Shown piece by piece: positions 33,936 through 45,989 of a stretch of 64,000 bases of DNA (the first letter of the stretch is position 1; every line of letters starts with the position of its first letter). The DNA is taken from the NCBI GenBank assembly GCA_008508345.1, contig QNGE01003074.1, positions 20,293 through 84,292 of the forward strand. The letters run 5' to 3'. The notes beneath the pieces were generated by a model. The model worked only from the letters and a program-made list of their open reading frames with translations, had not been told where the DNA came from and made no database searches. Position numbers and translations under genes: made by a program. The stretch comes from Paragonimus westermani. Taxonomy: Eukaryota > Platyhelminthes > Trematoda > Plagiorchiida > Troglotrematidae.

Positions 33936-34824
33936 GCATTTATAAAGCAGAGTTTTAAGGAGTTTGGGAATCACTGTGGCATTGCGATGAAAATTCAGAC
34001 GAACAACTGTGTTGAACCCCAATGTGGTTTGGCCTGTGTCAAGGAGATGTATAACCTCGTGGCAAAACACCAGGGTTGAAATTTTCGCCTGGAGAGAATG
34101 ATCGAGTATTAGGTGAAAATCACATCCCAGCAGGAAACTACTTATTGGCGGACAGTGCGTGTCAACGAAAAACTACTTGAAACTATTGCATGTGGCTAAA
34201 GTGGGTGCATAACACAGCTTCCTCGGCTTTCCCATAGAATAACGCAGATCATTGCAAATAATTAAACTTCATTATCTGTTCATCGGCAGGAGTTAATTCG
34301 AAAAATTTGCTTATGTTTTCAGAAATGAAATTCCACTTGGCAGTTGTAATCCCAGTCCGTTTGAAGTACATCGCTACTCCTGTCTATACATATATATATA
34401 TATGCATAAGTCCTGTGAGAACGCTTTTAATTGCTTTGTAAACGGGTCTGGATTACTGTTTCGTCCCAATGTTCTATATGCTCGATAAAAAGTGCGTTAC
34501 TACCGGCATGTTTTTACGACTTTTATTTATTTTATGGACGTATCAAGCAATAGAGTTTATCTACCCTTATTCTGTAAGCGTATACCATAACCCATTGTCA
34601 CTCAGAAAATCAGTCGTCTTAAATACATACATGTTAAGATAAGCTGGCTCTTGTACCAAATCTGTAGACCAAAAGGGATCCGTAGACTAACCGCTATCAT
34701 CAGACCACAGAAGCTAACCTTTACTGAGGTAGTCTATTCCTCTCTGTCCAGCCAGCCGTTACGACCAATATGTTCTGCTCAGCGGTATATCTTCCCACAT
34801 GCCTTATGACACATCAGGTTAAGG
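33936..34824. other. Unassigned, with an AT microsatellite
   Basis: TA repeat at about 34388-34403. Nothing else recognised. Confidence 0.4.
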
Positions 34825-35095
34825 CACAGTGCTCCTCATTCCGAACATTGCCAAATCTGTTGCACCACTTAGCACCAACACAATTTCAATGGTAATCGGT
34901 GGTGTTGGTGAATTCTGGCGTGATCTGATTGGAAAATCCTGCCAGGGCAGACAATCTTTTAGATCACTTGGCGGATTCCACATGGCAGTTGGTTGAATAA
35001 GCAACTGGATTTCAACGCGGAATTTCTGGTAATCCGCTGTGGCTACGCAGATCAGCTGGTAGAACACTTGTCGAATATGAACCTGACGATTCTGT
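34825..35095 (+). repeat. SINE-like repeat family S1, copy 2
   Basis: Reads GTTGGTGAATTCTGGCG, CCTGCCAGGGCAGACAATC, AGATCACTTGGCGGATTCCA, then an A-box-like GATCAGCTGGTAGAACACTTG start (35050-35070). It matches 14380-14645 in inverse orientation and 57340-57560 in the same orientation. The B box is degenerate in this copy. Confidence 0.55.
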
Positions 35096-35775
35096 GGCTA
35101 GTTCCAGTGCACTCAAAGTGCGGATATTTCGCAGTTGGGTCTCCTCAAAATTGTCAAGTCTAAAACATTAATTATAAGTAATGCAATTTGGAGTGGAGCT
35201 TGAAGGCATATATCAATTGAGAAACCAGTGGTACCCCAGAGATGCGTGAAAATTTTTCTCTTTTATGCTCGGCACCGGAGCAAACAGAAACATGTTCCTC
35301 TTTGAACCACTAGGTGTGTTACAATAAGGTGCTTCTGTATGAGTGATTTAAGGTAGCAGGCTTAACTTGCTGTGGACTAGTCTGGAAACAGGGCATTGTC
35401 GTGTGAAATGATGAGCAGCTGTCGCCCAAACGAAACGATATACGGTTGTCCTGTATATCCACGGTTCTTCGCTTGTCACAATGAACCAAACATAAGGTTT
35501 CCGGTTTTTACTGTGTAGTTAAGTTAAAACCATCTTCTGAACTCTCCTGCAGCCATATCTGGTTCAGCGACTGGCACGAGTGAAATTTAATTTAGCGGAC
35601 ATTGTTTTCATAACCGAGGTAACCTTATCCAGAAGCCCAAAAGTAGCAGGAGTGTGATACGAGTTTTTATAAACAAACAGTTATGTTGTGAAGTGCAAGT
35701 GCATTCATATGCACCTCTACCCAAGATGTAATCTTTCGGTAGGTTCTCACTGACAGGGCCGTTGCTCCGGTTTGT
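35096..35775. other. No recognisable gene
   Basis: Nothing supported on either strand. Confidence 0.4.
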
Positions 35776-35966
35776 TTAGTAATCCAACCAACGCCGGTCG
35801 TTCGCGCTAAGTCTATTTGACACACGGAACTCTCTCAATGAGATAATTCTCTTCTTGTATAGAGTACGCAGTTGAGTCGATACGTACACATTCCACGAAT
35901 CAAACAAACGCTTCAATGAAATGAGACGGAGAACATGTGGGTACATTCCTTGCAGTTGAAAACACA
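35776..35966 (-). CDS. Candidate terminal exon, minus strand
   Basis: The minus-strand frame reads CFQLQGMYPHVLRLISLKRL, FDSWNVYVSTQLRTLYKKR and ends NRLSANDRRWLDY at a TAA (35776-35778). A possible acceptor (GGCAGATTATCAG, about 35969) is in phase 1. Composition is protein-like and basic. No upstream exon was identified on this strand and no domain is recognised, so the call is tentative. Confidence 0.28.
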
Positions 35967-37586
35967 AACCTGATAATCTGCCAAATCATCTAGGAATTTA
36001 CAGTCGCACTAATTGTCATACACTGTATCAGCTTCACGTACATAGTTTACACACAGTTGTCACGAACGTCTCTTATGGCAAACCTATGGCAGCGATTCTG
36101 GTGACAAAGTAAATAATCTAAAAACAGGCACTCTGGTTCCTGGAAGGTGTTTCCCTCAGGAAGGGGATTCCTCTGAAGAGGCTTGTTAAGCAATTGTAAT
36201 CTTACCACTCTCATAAGATGAAGCAAACATCAGTTATGGCTGTAGGCTCTGAACTGACTGCTTGCAACTGATGTATACATATGTACCGAGTGTGTGTCCT
36301 TCTCTTATCGTTCGTTTAAATGTTTGATGATCTCACCGAAATCTTGTTAAGTTAGGAAGCGATTTCGGCAAATGCTAAAGTGGTCGCTCGAGGAACGGTG
36401 CTATGATGGGTGTGTGACAAGCGTACTTTATTGTAACTGACAAAATGTGCAAACATTCGAGAGTAATACTTGGGGATCATTGTGACTGGCCTGGGTTTTA
36501 GTAAGACACTATGTACACATATATATGTAAATGAAGGATAATGTTGGGTGGTCTTGCTTTCTTCTTGTTGTGACGATTACGCAGATAGATGGAATGATGA
36601 AGGAACAGTTGTAGGGGTAAACAGCAACGAGATCTACGGGCCTACTTGGAGGTGACAAACGAACTAAAGGATACTATGCTATTGTGTGTTGCTTGGTGTG
36701 CAACAGCGTGATTACTTGAAGAATAATGTACGGGCATAAATTTTAGGCCCAAACATGCAACGAAACAGTCATGAATAGAATCGAATAACGCTATACCCAT
36801 CGTGCAATTTGAACTCAGGTCTAAATTAGAACAGTAGTATAAGGACATCATATTTTATAAGGTTCTGTCCAGTGGAGGATCTTCAAGAATTAATTTTGTA
36901 TGCGGTTGAAAGATATTTAACCCATAGTGTAACTGCATCATGAGTCAGTAGTTTCAAATGCTCAGAGTGCAAACGAAATATTTGGCATTGTCTGTTTGCT
37001 CAAATTTATAAGAGGTCACCTGAAGAGTATCGTTCACAAGTCTCACCTGATGAGCGTTGGTTTGGCGTAGTTTAGTGAAGAGTGTCATCGCGGAAAAGCT
37101 TTAGACTAGGTTCGTTTTCGTGGTGTCTATCAGAGTTTAGCATTCGGGGGAGGCATGAAAATTGTTCACAAACGGATGTATGTGATTTGATGTCCTTGTC
37201 AATATACAGACAAGGTGGCTACGGCCCAGCAAGAAAGCGGTGTTGTTTCAAACCCCAAAATACATTCATTGTATGAATATCGGATTTTGGTTTCTTCAGT
37301 ACAAGGAAACGTTTTCCCTTGGTCATACTGGTTCGTCTTAGGGGGTTCGTTTTTGGTGGTATATTGCACCCGATAACACGGAGATGTCTCACCACAGAGG
37401 TTCGTCAACGATACTTCGAGGGCATCTTCCGTCTGTGTGCAGTTCTGCACACAGATTTAGAAGATACCACACAATCAAAGCGGTGGGTTTTTTTTATAAC
37501 AATCCAGTCCAGGTTTGTTTTTCTAGTTGCAGCATTAAATTTTGGCTGCTCACTTTAAAACACTGAGTTCTCTTGATCCAATTCAC
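35967..37586. other. No recognisable gene
   Basis: A short TA run at 36517-36528. Overlapping frames at 37199-37566 on both strands have no recognised motif, though the stretch is less AT-rich than its flanks and may be an old repeat. Confidence 0.35.
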
Positions 37587-38934
37587 CAATAGCGATAGAA
37601 GACATATATCGCAAACGAAAAACAGGGACGTAAAGCATTTGAATATATAGGACATGCGGTTAGCAACACAATAAAAACATTCAACCATTGGGTTTACATG
37701 AAACAAAGACTGTCGTCAGTTCCAGGGCAGACAAACTGCGTGAGTCAACAGTTTATGCACACATAAAGCCGGACGGTGAGTATTGATCAACATCGCCTCG
37801 GAGAAAGCGAGCAACTTGGGGTTCTTATTACGTAACAGAACTTGAAACGAGTTGGTCGGGTCAACAACGTGACCTGTTTCCATGATGTGCTTTGCGATGA
37901 ATGAGGTCGGATTTCGTCTCAGTCGTTCTGTTGCCAATGTCCGTTGCGTCATGGCGTGTGTCAGCCATTCTTTGTCGTAGGCATTGATTTGTTCTGCTGA
38001 TATAGATGTCACCGCAACTGCAAGTGAACTGATAGATTACATATGAGACAGAACATTTCGGTAGGTCACGACTGCGAATAAGCTGAGTGACACTCCTAGT
38101 TGTGAGTAGCAACCGCAATTCAGTCGCAGGGAATGTGTGAGTTAGAACAGACTGTAATTTTTGACTTACGTCGGTTGTGATATGATCGCCTTTGAAGGGT
38201 AGGTTCACAAAGACCTACTTCTTGGGAACCGTACTCATGACAGTCTTTGTCAGTCTCTTCCGGCTGTGAACATCGATGAACTTCTCCGGGTATCCGTTTG
38301 CAAACAGTACCTTTCTTAATTTCGCCTCTTCTTATTGTAAACAGTCATCGGTGGATATCTCCCGGGCTCTATGAAACAAGGTTCGTACCAGGCCTCTTTT
38401 GCAAGTAACGGGCGCAAAAGAAGAGAACTGCAAATGCCGACCGCTCCAAATGGTTTTGCGGTGCACTGAGCGTTGTAATGAGCCTAAGGTACTAATCACA
38501 CTGCAGACTTCCATAAGAGTTGTGGATGGAAGTAAGTCCACTTTCGAAACACGTGGACTATACCATTCCAGCTAATAAACAACTGGCCATCTGAAGACTC
38601 CATTCGCTGAAGGACCGAGTTGGAGAAAAATAACATTCATTTCAACGTATGCAAAAGTTATGAACCAGCATCCCGTCAACGGTTATACGAAGCCAGTAAG
38701 AGAGTCCGTCAGTAAGCGCATGTCTCAAATAGTCCTCAAAGCCTAGTCAAAAATACGTGTTGTCTTCAAATGTGCCAGTGTATTTGAAGAAGCGTCTATG
38801 AACGACAATTTGCTCTCAGACCCTGACCTAATAAACGATTTAACGGGAGTTCTGCGGTTCAGANAAAATGAATATTAGTAGTACAAATCAAAATATCATC
38901 TACATACCGCGATGTATGTCTTCTATCGCTATTG
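37587..38934 (-). pseudogene. Penelope-like element 1: RT end plus GIY-YIG endonuclease
   Basis: Read on the minus strand: RYVDDILIC at about 38910-38885 (reverse-transcriptase catalytic box), [11 protein letters not shown] (the LSFLDVLVTR position), SVHRKTIWSGRHLQFSSFAP (the VYRKPTWTGQYLHFNS block), RGLVRTLFHRAREIS, and then a C-terminal module with VIYQFTCSCGDIYISRTNQC (GIY-YIG-type), FIAKHIMETGHVVDP and LLRNKNPKLLAFSEAMLI. This is the order of a Penelope-like element. Stops and frameshifts divide it into at least four pieces and one base is undetermined (38864). The N-terminal part of the reverse transcriptase is absent: the element is cut just before the YVDD box. A 26-bp inverted repeat marks both ends (37587-37612 and 38909-38934, one mismatch). 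Confidence 0.85.
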
Positions 38935-41239
38935 CTTACTTTACTCCTACTCAACCCTATTAGCGAATTCCTTCGCTTCTCCTCATACTACCGTTCCATT
39001 CTTGGAATTCACTGTACCATTCGCGTACTATATTGGTCGAACGGAGATACTTTTTTTAACTGTGCCTCATATTTCATTTTAAAATGGGATTTCTTCACGG
39101 ATGCTTCAAACAACGCTTTAGGAGAAACATGTGGAGTCAAACAGTCACTGGCTATGTGCTTCAGCCTGGCCTAAACTGACAAGAAGAAGTGGACCATGGA
39201 TATCACTGTATTTGTTATCTAGTTCAACTGGTGATTTAAGAGCCTCAGTTCAGTTATCATGCTGAAGATAGCGAACGAAATACAACTTTACAAGTGTCAC
39301 TGTTCGAAACTTCCCTGCGATCGCAAATGCTTTTATTATGTGGATCTTTTCCAAGTTAGCATTCGACATTTTTGCAACATCCTATAAAGTTTACAAACCT
39401 CTTCGATGTAATGGATCTCTGTGGTTAGTAGCGTGGTTAACCGTCCGAGATGTCCCAGATGTGGTGGTCACAATCCATTGCACGATATAAATTACGATAT
39501 GTACACTGGTTATAACTGGTAAGTTGGACATGACCTAGCCGAGATCGTTATATATCCCAGTTGCTTATGTGCTCCATATTTTTACCGTCTGAGGGTCATT
39601 GTGTGACAGATGTAAGTGTTACAACACCATCTTCATACAACGACGATTGCATCTGTGTTTCAAGAAACGTCCTCTTAACTTAATCTGCAGTGACCACTTC
39701 CCAATTCCTACACCGATGGTGACTTCCTCAATGAGAACATCGGTCACTGTCATACACGAAGACAACCCCGGTTACCAAGACAAGGCAAATTTTTTGTACA
39801 AAATTAGGGAATGAGGTTATTTTAAAGTGAACACAACCCACACTTGATTGTAGTCGCCAGATTCAGATAAGCCTTTCGGTTAGCCTACCACGAGAGAAAG
39901 CAGTAAACTGGAGTATCGGTTTTTACCAGATCTCATCGGTAATTCGTGTGCTGGCTTGGACCAGAGTTTGCACTCCGGATCTCGTGTGTGTGATTTTACA
40001 GTAAGTACGAGTGAATAAAAATATTTAACTGCTCAACTAAAACCCTACATGAATTACGTTCAGGCTATTCGATCATTTCAAAAGGGGAATAATCAGAATC
40101 GCTGTGTTCAGTCCAGTCGACAACCCTGTGATCAAGACTTCTCATTCAGGTTGAAGCCACTGTCCTAAGAAATAACTCGGCATGGCTTGAAATAGCAATA
40201 GAAGTTTGGGGTCGCAACCAACCGCGGGTTAAATTCAATTTTAAAAAGGAAAACATCTGGTCCAACGCTTGACCTACAACAGGAGTGATTCCATGGAAAT
40301 GAGCAACAGATGCTCAAGCCAACTCTTCCTACAAACCGGTTACAAAGTTGTCATTAGTGATCCAATGAAGCAATTTATGGTAACGAGTGCCCCCTACACC
40401 ATGCAGTGACAAAAACACGTTAGATTAGCGGAAGCTGTACTACGGTTAGGGCATAAGACAACATTCTACACCTAAACAGAATCTGGACAGGATGCGTTCC
40501 AGCATACGTAAACAGTTATGAAGATCGATATACGACAGCACGAGAATAAACAAAACCCATGTTCTGAATATAACTCGCCTCACACAAGAAGTCGACCGTC
40601 AATGGATTTTAAGTGTTCAAGGAGGGTGAAAGAATACCAACCAAGGAGATGCCTTCATGAATTACAAACAATATGGATGGTTTTCACAGCAGAAGTGTGC
40701 CCATTTCCGACCCACCGCTTCAACACTAGAAGGAAAAGATAAACGGTTTTCTCACACGGGCCAATTAGTTTCAGATGAAGCAGTTAAGCAAAACCTTACC
40801 TCCAGTCCTATATTTTTGGTGGCTAATTAATGATGCCTGTATTGGCCTCGGGCATAGGCTTTATATCGGACATTATTAGTAGCGGCTAGATCCCCTATAA
40901 AACATGAGCAAGAACGACCCCCTAGTAACGTCCGAAAGATCGAAAGTAGATGCCCAAGATGGAAAGTATTGTCTGTTCAAATAATGGCTGTTGAAACGGC
41001 ATCGATTCAAACGGTTTGATTTGACCGCACAGCTGAATACTGACACGAGCAAGTGAATTTGTGATTTTGCTGTCTTTAAAAAAATTATCTATGAAACTTC
41101 AGGCTGACATCTCGGACTACCCGATCAGAATAGTCAGAAGACATAAATTATGGTATGTATCTATTTCGCACACTCTTGTCAGTTGTAAGCATGCGGCTAA
41201 CATGGAAATAAAAACAAGACCCGGATGAAACGACCATAT
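38935..41239. other. No recognisable gene
   Basis: Frames at 38932-39174, 39599-39814 and 40518-40742 (+) have no motif or splice support. No repeat partner was seen. Confidence 0.35.
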
Positions 41240-41747
41240 GTACCAATCAGGCTGGATCGTGAGTGGTACTCACAGCTAGCAAGCAAAGATTGACGGTCAG
41301 TTGTCTTCGTACGCATAGGACCGGCTGCCGACGGCTGACCAACAAGACTCCGATATACTTGAGAATTTGTGAGCTGTGCGCGTTCATTAAGATCTTAAAC
41401 GAAGATGCGATAATGACGCCGTGATGTGTGGTTGATAGGAGCTTTGCAATGGATGAGGTGACGTTTCGTCCTCGCTGGGAGTTAACGCAACTCTCGACCA
41501 CTTTGGGATGCACTTTTTGTCCCTAGTTCCAAGTATTCCTTCTGTCCTACTGATGTACATGTTTCTGCAACTGCAGGGAAACCGATAGATACAATGACTG
41601 GCATAAAACATGGTGCTTTGCTTTTAGACCTGGAGTGGGGATAACCGTCGGCAGCCGGTTCTATGCGCACGAAGACAAGTGGTTTTCAGTCCTTGCTTTC
41701 CATAGGTTTAGCTGTGAGTACCACTCACGATCCAACCTGACTGGTAC
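41240..41747 (-). mobile_element. Penelope GIY-YIG fragment inside ~100-bp inverted repeats
   Basis: The interior, read on minus across three frames, gives KAPCF, YRFPCSCRNMYISRT (GIY-YIG-like), TSSIAKLLSTTHHGVIIASS, FKILMNAHSSQILKYIG and PVLCVRRQLTV. These correspond to the endonuclease end of a Penelope-like element. Frameshifts make it nonfunctional. The arms 41240-41334 and 41645-41747 are inverted copies. The outer 39 bases differ at only two positions (GTACCAaTCAGGcTGGATCG, then TGAGTGGTACTCACAGCTA), and the inner part shares TCTTCGT-CGCATAG-ACCGG and CTGCCGACGG. Each arm contains its own small hairpin, GTGAGT-GGT-ACTCAC. The reverse transcriptase is absent. Confidence 0.8.
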
Positions 41748-42107
41748 CTTTAGTTGTTTCATTTAGGTATTGATTTTGTTTTCCCATAATATCACTCGCA
41801 ATACTCGTCCACGGTCTCATGCGACACTCGATGGGTTGAACAGACGTCTTGATCGGCTTAACGGCTCCGTCTGAATGCCGATAATCGGAACATTCCCTGA
41901 CTGCCGCTTCGGTGCTGGAGTTCAACTTATGCCACCAACAAAATTCGCGACTACGGGCTTTTGCTCCTCATATGCTCCCTTCACTTAAACAGCTAATTTA
42001 ACATCTCCAACAATAGATTCTGATATGACGAAACGATGACCTCTTTGAACACATTTAACGGCTGTTAATAACCAAATTCACAGAACGAAATACAGCAGCA
42101 GTTCAAG
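41748..42107. other. No recognisable gene
   Basis: Short stretch between the Penelope fragment and the minus-strand Gypsy fragment. Nothing is recognised; it may be integrase-side sequence of the Gypsy copy, decayed beyond recognition. Confidence 0.3.
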
Positions 42108-43516
42108 CTATAGGTCGCTTTTATCAACATTTGAAGTCGACATATATTCGCGGAATTTCGAAAGCATCACATCGTCCTCTACAGTCCTGTACACAGTTTT
42201 CAGGTTTATAGCCGCAATCCTCCTCACTTCTTGGAGGTCCTCATTTTTACTTTTATCTTCCATGGACAGGATCAAAAACGTGTCAGCTTTCTGATTCTTC
42301 TGTCTCGCGACATTGCGAACTTCAAGACAGTGAGATGTCAAACGTGCGTAACACTAAATAATCCGCTAAGGTATTTCACCCTTAAATCCACGACAGAAAA
42401 GCGTCGTAGGAGATATATGGCCAGTGCGCAAAACAAACCGTCGTCCGACGAGATAGAGGCGCTATTTTTCATAAACCCAATTACATGCGAAAGCATTTCT
42501 TCCGCATGTAGATTAGGTTCTTTCAGTGACTGACAGCGTCTGAATGCATATGTGTCCACCTCTTCCTCTCTGTTTTCCACCTGTGATAAAAAGGCGCCCA
42601 AATTAACAGGCATCTTTCAATACAAAATTTCTCGTAAAAAATGAACACCATGGGAGTGGAAACAAACATTGTACGGTTTGAGGGACGGGCCGCCTCTTTT
42701 CTGGTGCCCCAGATAGACAGCTCGCCGTTTTGGGTTAATTTACGAAAAGCATCAGAAATGGTGACGGAATTTCTGAAATGGCTCGGGTAATCAAAACAGA
42801 GACTCAAGGAATGTTTGACTTGTGCTGCAGTTTGTGTCTTAAGACACTTCGGAAAAATACGTGTATTCTCTTCATTACAGTTGAGTTGGCTGAGCAAATG
42901 CGGCTGAGATATTCAACTTCCCCTACTATAAACTGACAGTTTCGAATTTTAACCTGTAAATCTAGGCTAGTTACTCGGAGGAGTACAGAATGTGGATTAG
43001 AATCATCGTCTTCAAAGGATTTTCCGAGGATGCAAATGTCATCTGTGTGTGACACGGTCTCTTAAATCATCTGATGCAAGTGCCATGAAATTTTGCCATG
43101 CTGTAAAAGCTGAGACCCGTTGGAAGCACCCTGTACCGATACAGGTCGTCTGGTATGAGGAATATCGTCAGAAATCTTGAATCGAGAGACAAGGGCATAT
43201 GAAAATAGGCACTTTCAATATCAGGTTTTGGAAATGTATTTGCTCCAGGTAGCTTGGCATTTAGTTCGTCTGCAGTAGGTTGGAGGAACTTCCCCCATAA
43301 TGATGTCATTTTTGTGCATACGTAGGTCATTTTAGAGGCGAATAAATTCGCCCTTTTTAGAACTACCATCAACGAATGCACCCACTCTGAAATACAAACC
43401 GCCTTGATCAGATCCTCTCGACTCGTTTTTTGGAGAGCATCAGAAACAGCCTCCCGCTTGGACAGTGGTATCAGTCGTGACCGTGATGTGCCGAATGGAG
43501 TGACGTTGGTTTCCAA
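42108..43516 (-). pseudogene. Ty3/Gypsy RT-RNase H fragment
   Basis: Minus-strand frames in order: SEWVHSLMVVLKRAN (the W-SP-V-V-KK-G block), PTADELNAKLPGANTFPKPD followed by IESAYFHMPLS (RT motif A; KID-SAY in intact copies), RYRVLPTGLSF (LPFGLSSAP position, damaged), HTDDICILGKSFED (YxDD box; Y replaced by H), NCQFIVGEVEYLSRICSAN (C-F----V-YLGH), DAFRKLTQNG, LGAFLSQVEN (RNase H start), and LEVRNVARQKNQKADTF (VPGKxNxxADxLSR). At least four frameshifts or stops separate them. No protease or Gag lies upstream (43517-43850 is unrecognised) and the integrase is missing. Different subfamily from the copies at 47-55 kb. Confidence 0.8.
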
Positions 43517-44904
43517 TCATATTCGATGAAATCCCCCACGGATTCTTTGGGAACTGTAACGAAATAAGGTCGGATAGAGTGACTTGAGAAAATCGTCAGC
43601 TATTGCCATTCTATCAGTTCGTGGTATAACCTTCAAAGAAGCTGTTGCGTACCGTCCAAGTAGCGATTTGATGTTATTGTGTGAAAAGTAGATTGCTTCG
43701 ATGTATTTGGAACTACTGTTTGGGGACAACGTGCTATTTATATATCCCAGAAACGTCACGATGTTATTCGAATAACTTCTAAATATATGAGATAAAGAGT
43801 GAAAAAGTAAATACATAAAATGGCTGACAAAAATCACATGGGAAAATTGCGATGGGAGTTGCTGAGTCCAGTTTTATCTGATGTGATAATAGTTGAGCTC
43901 AAAGAAAAACGTGTAAATGTCCTAAAGAGGTGGCTTTGGTTCAACCAAAGAAGTAATGGTAGAAGACTGGTGCCTTAACACTGAATGGATAATTTCTACA
44001 TCTGGTCTGCCCAAAAAAGTTGCATCAGACTGCATTGTTTACGTTTACAGCAGTATCCGTACGATAAACTACAACGAAATGGCTGGATTTGTCTTACTAG
44101 CGGCAAGTGACAGCGAAGGCAGAACACGTCTCTCAGTTAGTTCGATGCTTTTGGCTGTCACATTTGTAAAACCTTCCGCAACTGTCTGCAAGAAATTAGC
44201 GGACGATGAGGACTTCATTTTGTCTATATTTATATGCTACCCAACAGGAGTAAACCATTTAGCTTGCTCCTGAATGTCGAATTTTGCTCGAACAAGATCA
44301 CGTGCGCGATCAACAGGACAACTTAATAGGATAGTCTGACACGAATGTTTCTCTAGTCTTTGAGACCAAAACTCCGGGAATTAGCTGTTACACTAGAGAG
44401 ACGTCTTCGACTTTTTTCCGGGAAAATGAACTGTGGTCACATTAACGCGCAGTACAGATCAGGTGTGAAAGGAAATTTCTCGTTTTTCATCGAATTCTCG
44501 TCTCAGTTGAGAAAGTTAAAACCGCACTGCCTGTGTTAAGTTGCAGTTTCCGATATTTAGCCGAAACCGAGAGGGCGTCCTTAATAGGCGTCTTCGTATT
44601 GACACTCAAGGTACCACACAGCTTCCAGCTTTCGTGTCTGAGGTGGAGTCGCACAATTTTCAAACTACGATCCTCGGAGAACAAGGTGAAATTCTGTATC
44701 ATCCCCATACAGTCCGTAAATGTAGTTTATTACGTGATCGAACTCTTGGAGAAGGGCTGCACAGTACGATCAGTCCAGAACTGAAGGGTACGCAGAACAC
44801 GATATGTCCCAGAACTGTGTACCGTGAAACGAAATCCGGAGTCCAGACCGAATGGCTTACCCAACGGGTACGTCTCCTAATCGAGTCCGGCGAGCGAACG
44901 GTAT
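43517..44904. other. No recognisable gene
   Basis: Open frames of 100-120 codons at 43517-43837 (-), 43956-44273 (+) and 44541-44906 (+) have no recognised motif. The last runs into repeat R1 and might be part of the same retroelement. Confidence 0.3.
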
Positions 44905-45200
44905 GACATACGGTTATGAACCCAGAAGGTGGGTTGGGAAACCAGAGCACGACTTATGCGTCTCAACGGGACTACGAACAGAAACACTCCTTCGCACACC
45001 ACATTCGTCTCGGGATGCTCCAGTCGCTTTGGACACCATGTCTCAGTTCCGTCATGTGGCGAAAGCCATTGTACGTGATGCTGTCCACTAATGATCCTTC
45101 CCGTATCTCTTCCGTATTTATCCCGCGATTATTTCGATCCATGCGGCTACCGAATAGTGGTGTAAGTAGTATGGCGCGACCGTCTGTCCTCGCTACAATA
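44905..45200 (+). repeat. Dispersed repeat R1, copy 2
   Basis: Matches the minus strand of 1-290 over nearly its whole length, from GAACCCAGAAGG through CCAGTCGCTTTGGACACCAT and CAGTTCCGTC-TGT-GCG to GTAGTATGGCGCGACCGTC. A short internal deletion (about 18 bases) distinguishes it from copy 1. Confidence 0.75.
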
Positions 45201-45989
45201 CCACTGCAGCCACTGCCAGATTAGTTGGCACTTGGTGGTGGATGTACGCACATCTCTAGTACAACCGCTCAGCACTATTAACCCAGTGTTCGGGCCACCA
45301 CGATCCAAGATCGATAACCCTTGACTGTTCACACACTTCTCTGCAACCGCTTCAGTGCTTGAAAGGCGATGGTAGACTGGGAATCAGCATGCGTCGGTCA
45401 GTGCAAATGGAAAAAGTAAAAATTCGGTATTTCCCTAACGGATTGTGGCATCACGACAGGTTCTGCACCAACAGATAAATAGTAAAGGATACATATGTGA
45501 ACGATACAGATTTGCAAATCACTGAAGGCCTGTCGGAACGTCACAGTTTTTCCATAGGATCTGAGGCATGTTATTTGTGGACTATGACGTGGTGTATTGT
45601 AGCCATGCTTTGAAAAAGGCATCGTTTGGCGCCTCTAAGTTTTTTGGCTTCTTTACTCAGTCTTGCCGTTCCACATCCTATCATTTGACCATTTCATCTG
45701 TGCTGTGATGAAGGCAATCTGTTGCGTTATCCATGTCGACAGGAGCAGCACATTCAAAAATGCTGCATAAACTAAAGCGCTTTGTTATTTAAAAACCTGA
45801 TTCCACCTGAAAAACGATCTGTCCAGGATACGAAGGCCGGTAAGTTCTGCTTGACAAAAGGTTCGCATTACATGGGTTCTGATTAGGTGAAAGCGAATTA
45901 GGCTAACGTGTAGACATATGAATACTCATTGAAAAGCGGGGATAGGAGAAGTAACGCTCTCGTTAAAAAATTGCGTTTGTTCCAAAACC
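45201..45989. other. No recognisable gene
   Basis: The first 100 bases may continue repeat R1. The remainder has only short unrecognised frames. Confidence 0.35.

Noticed and set aside
37041..37120. Second hammerhead ribozyme starting at CACCTGATGAGCG
   Set aside because: The core CTGATGAG is present, but no GAAA with a complementary stem II follows at a usable distance.
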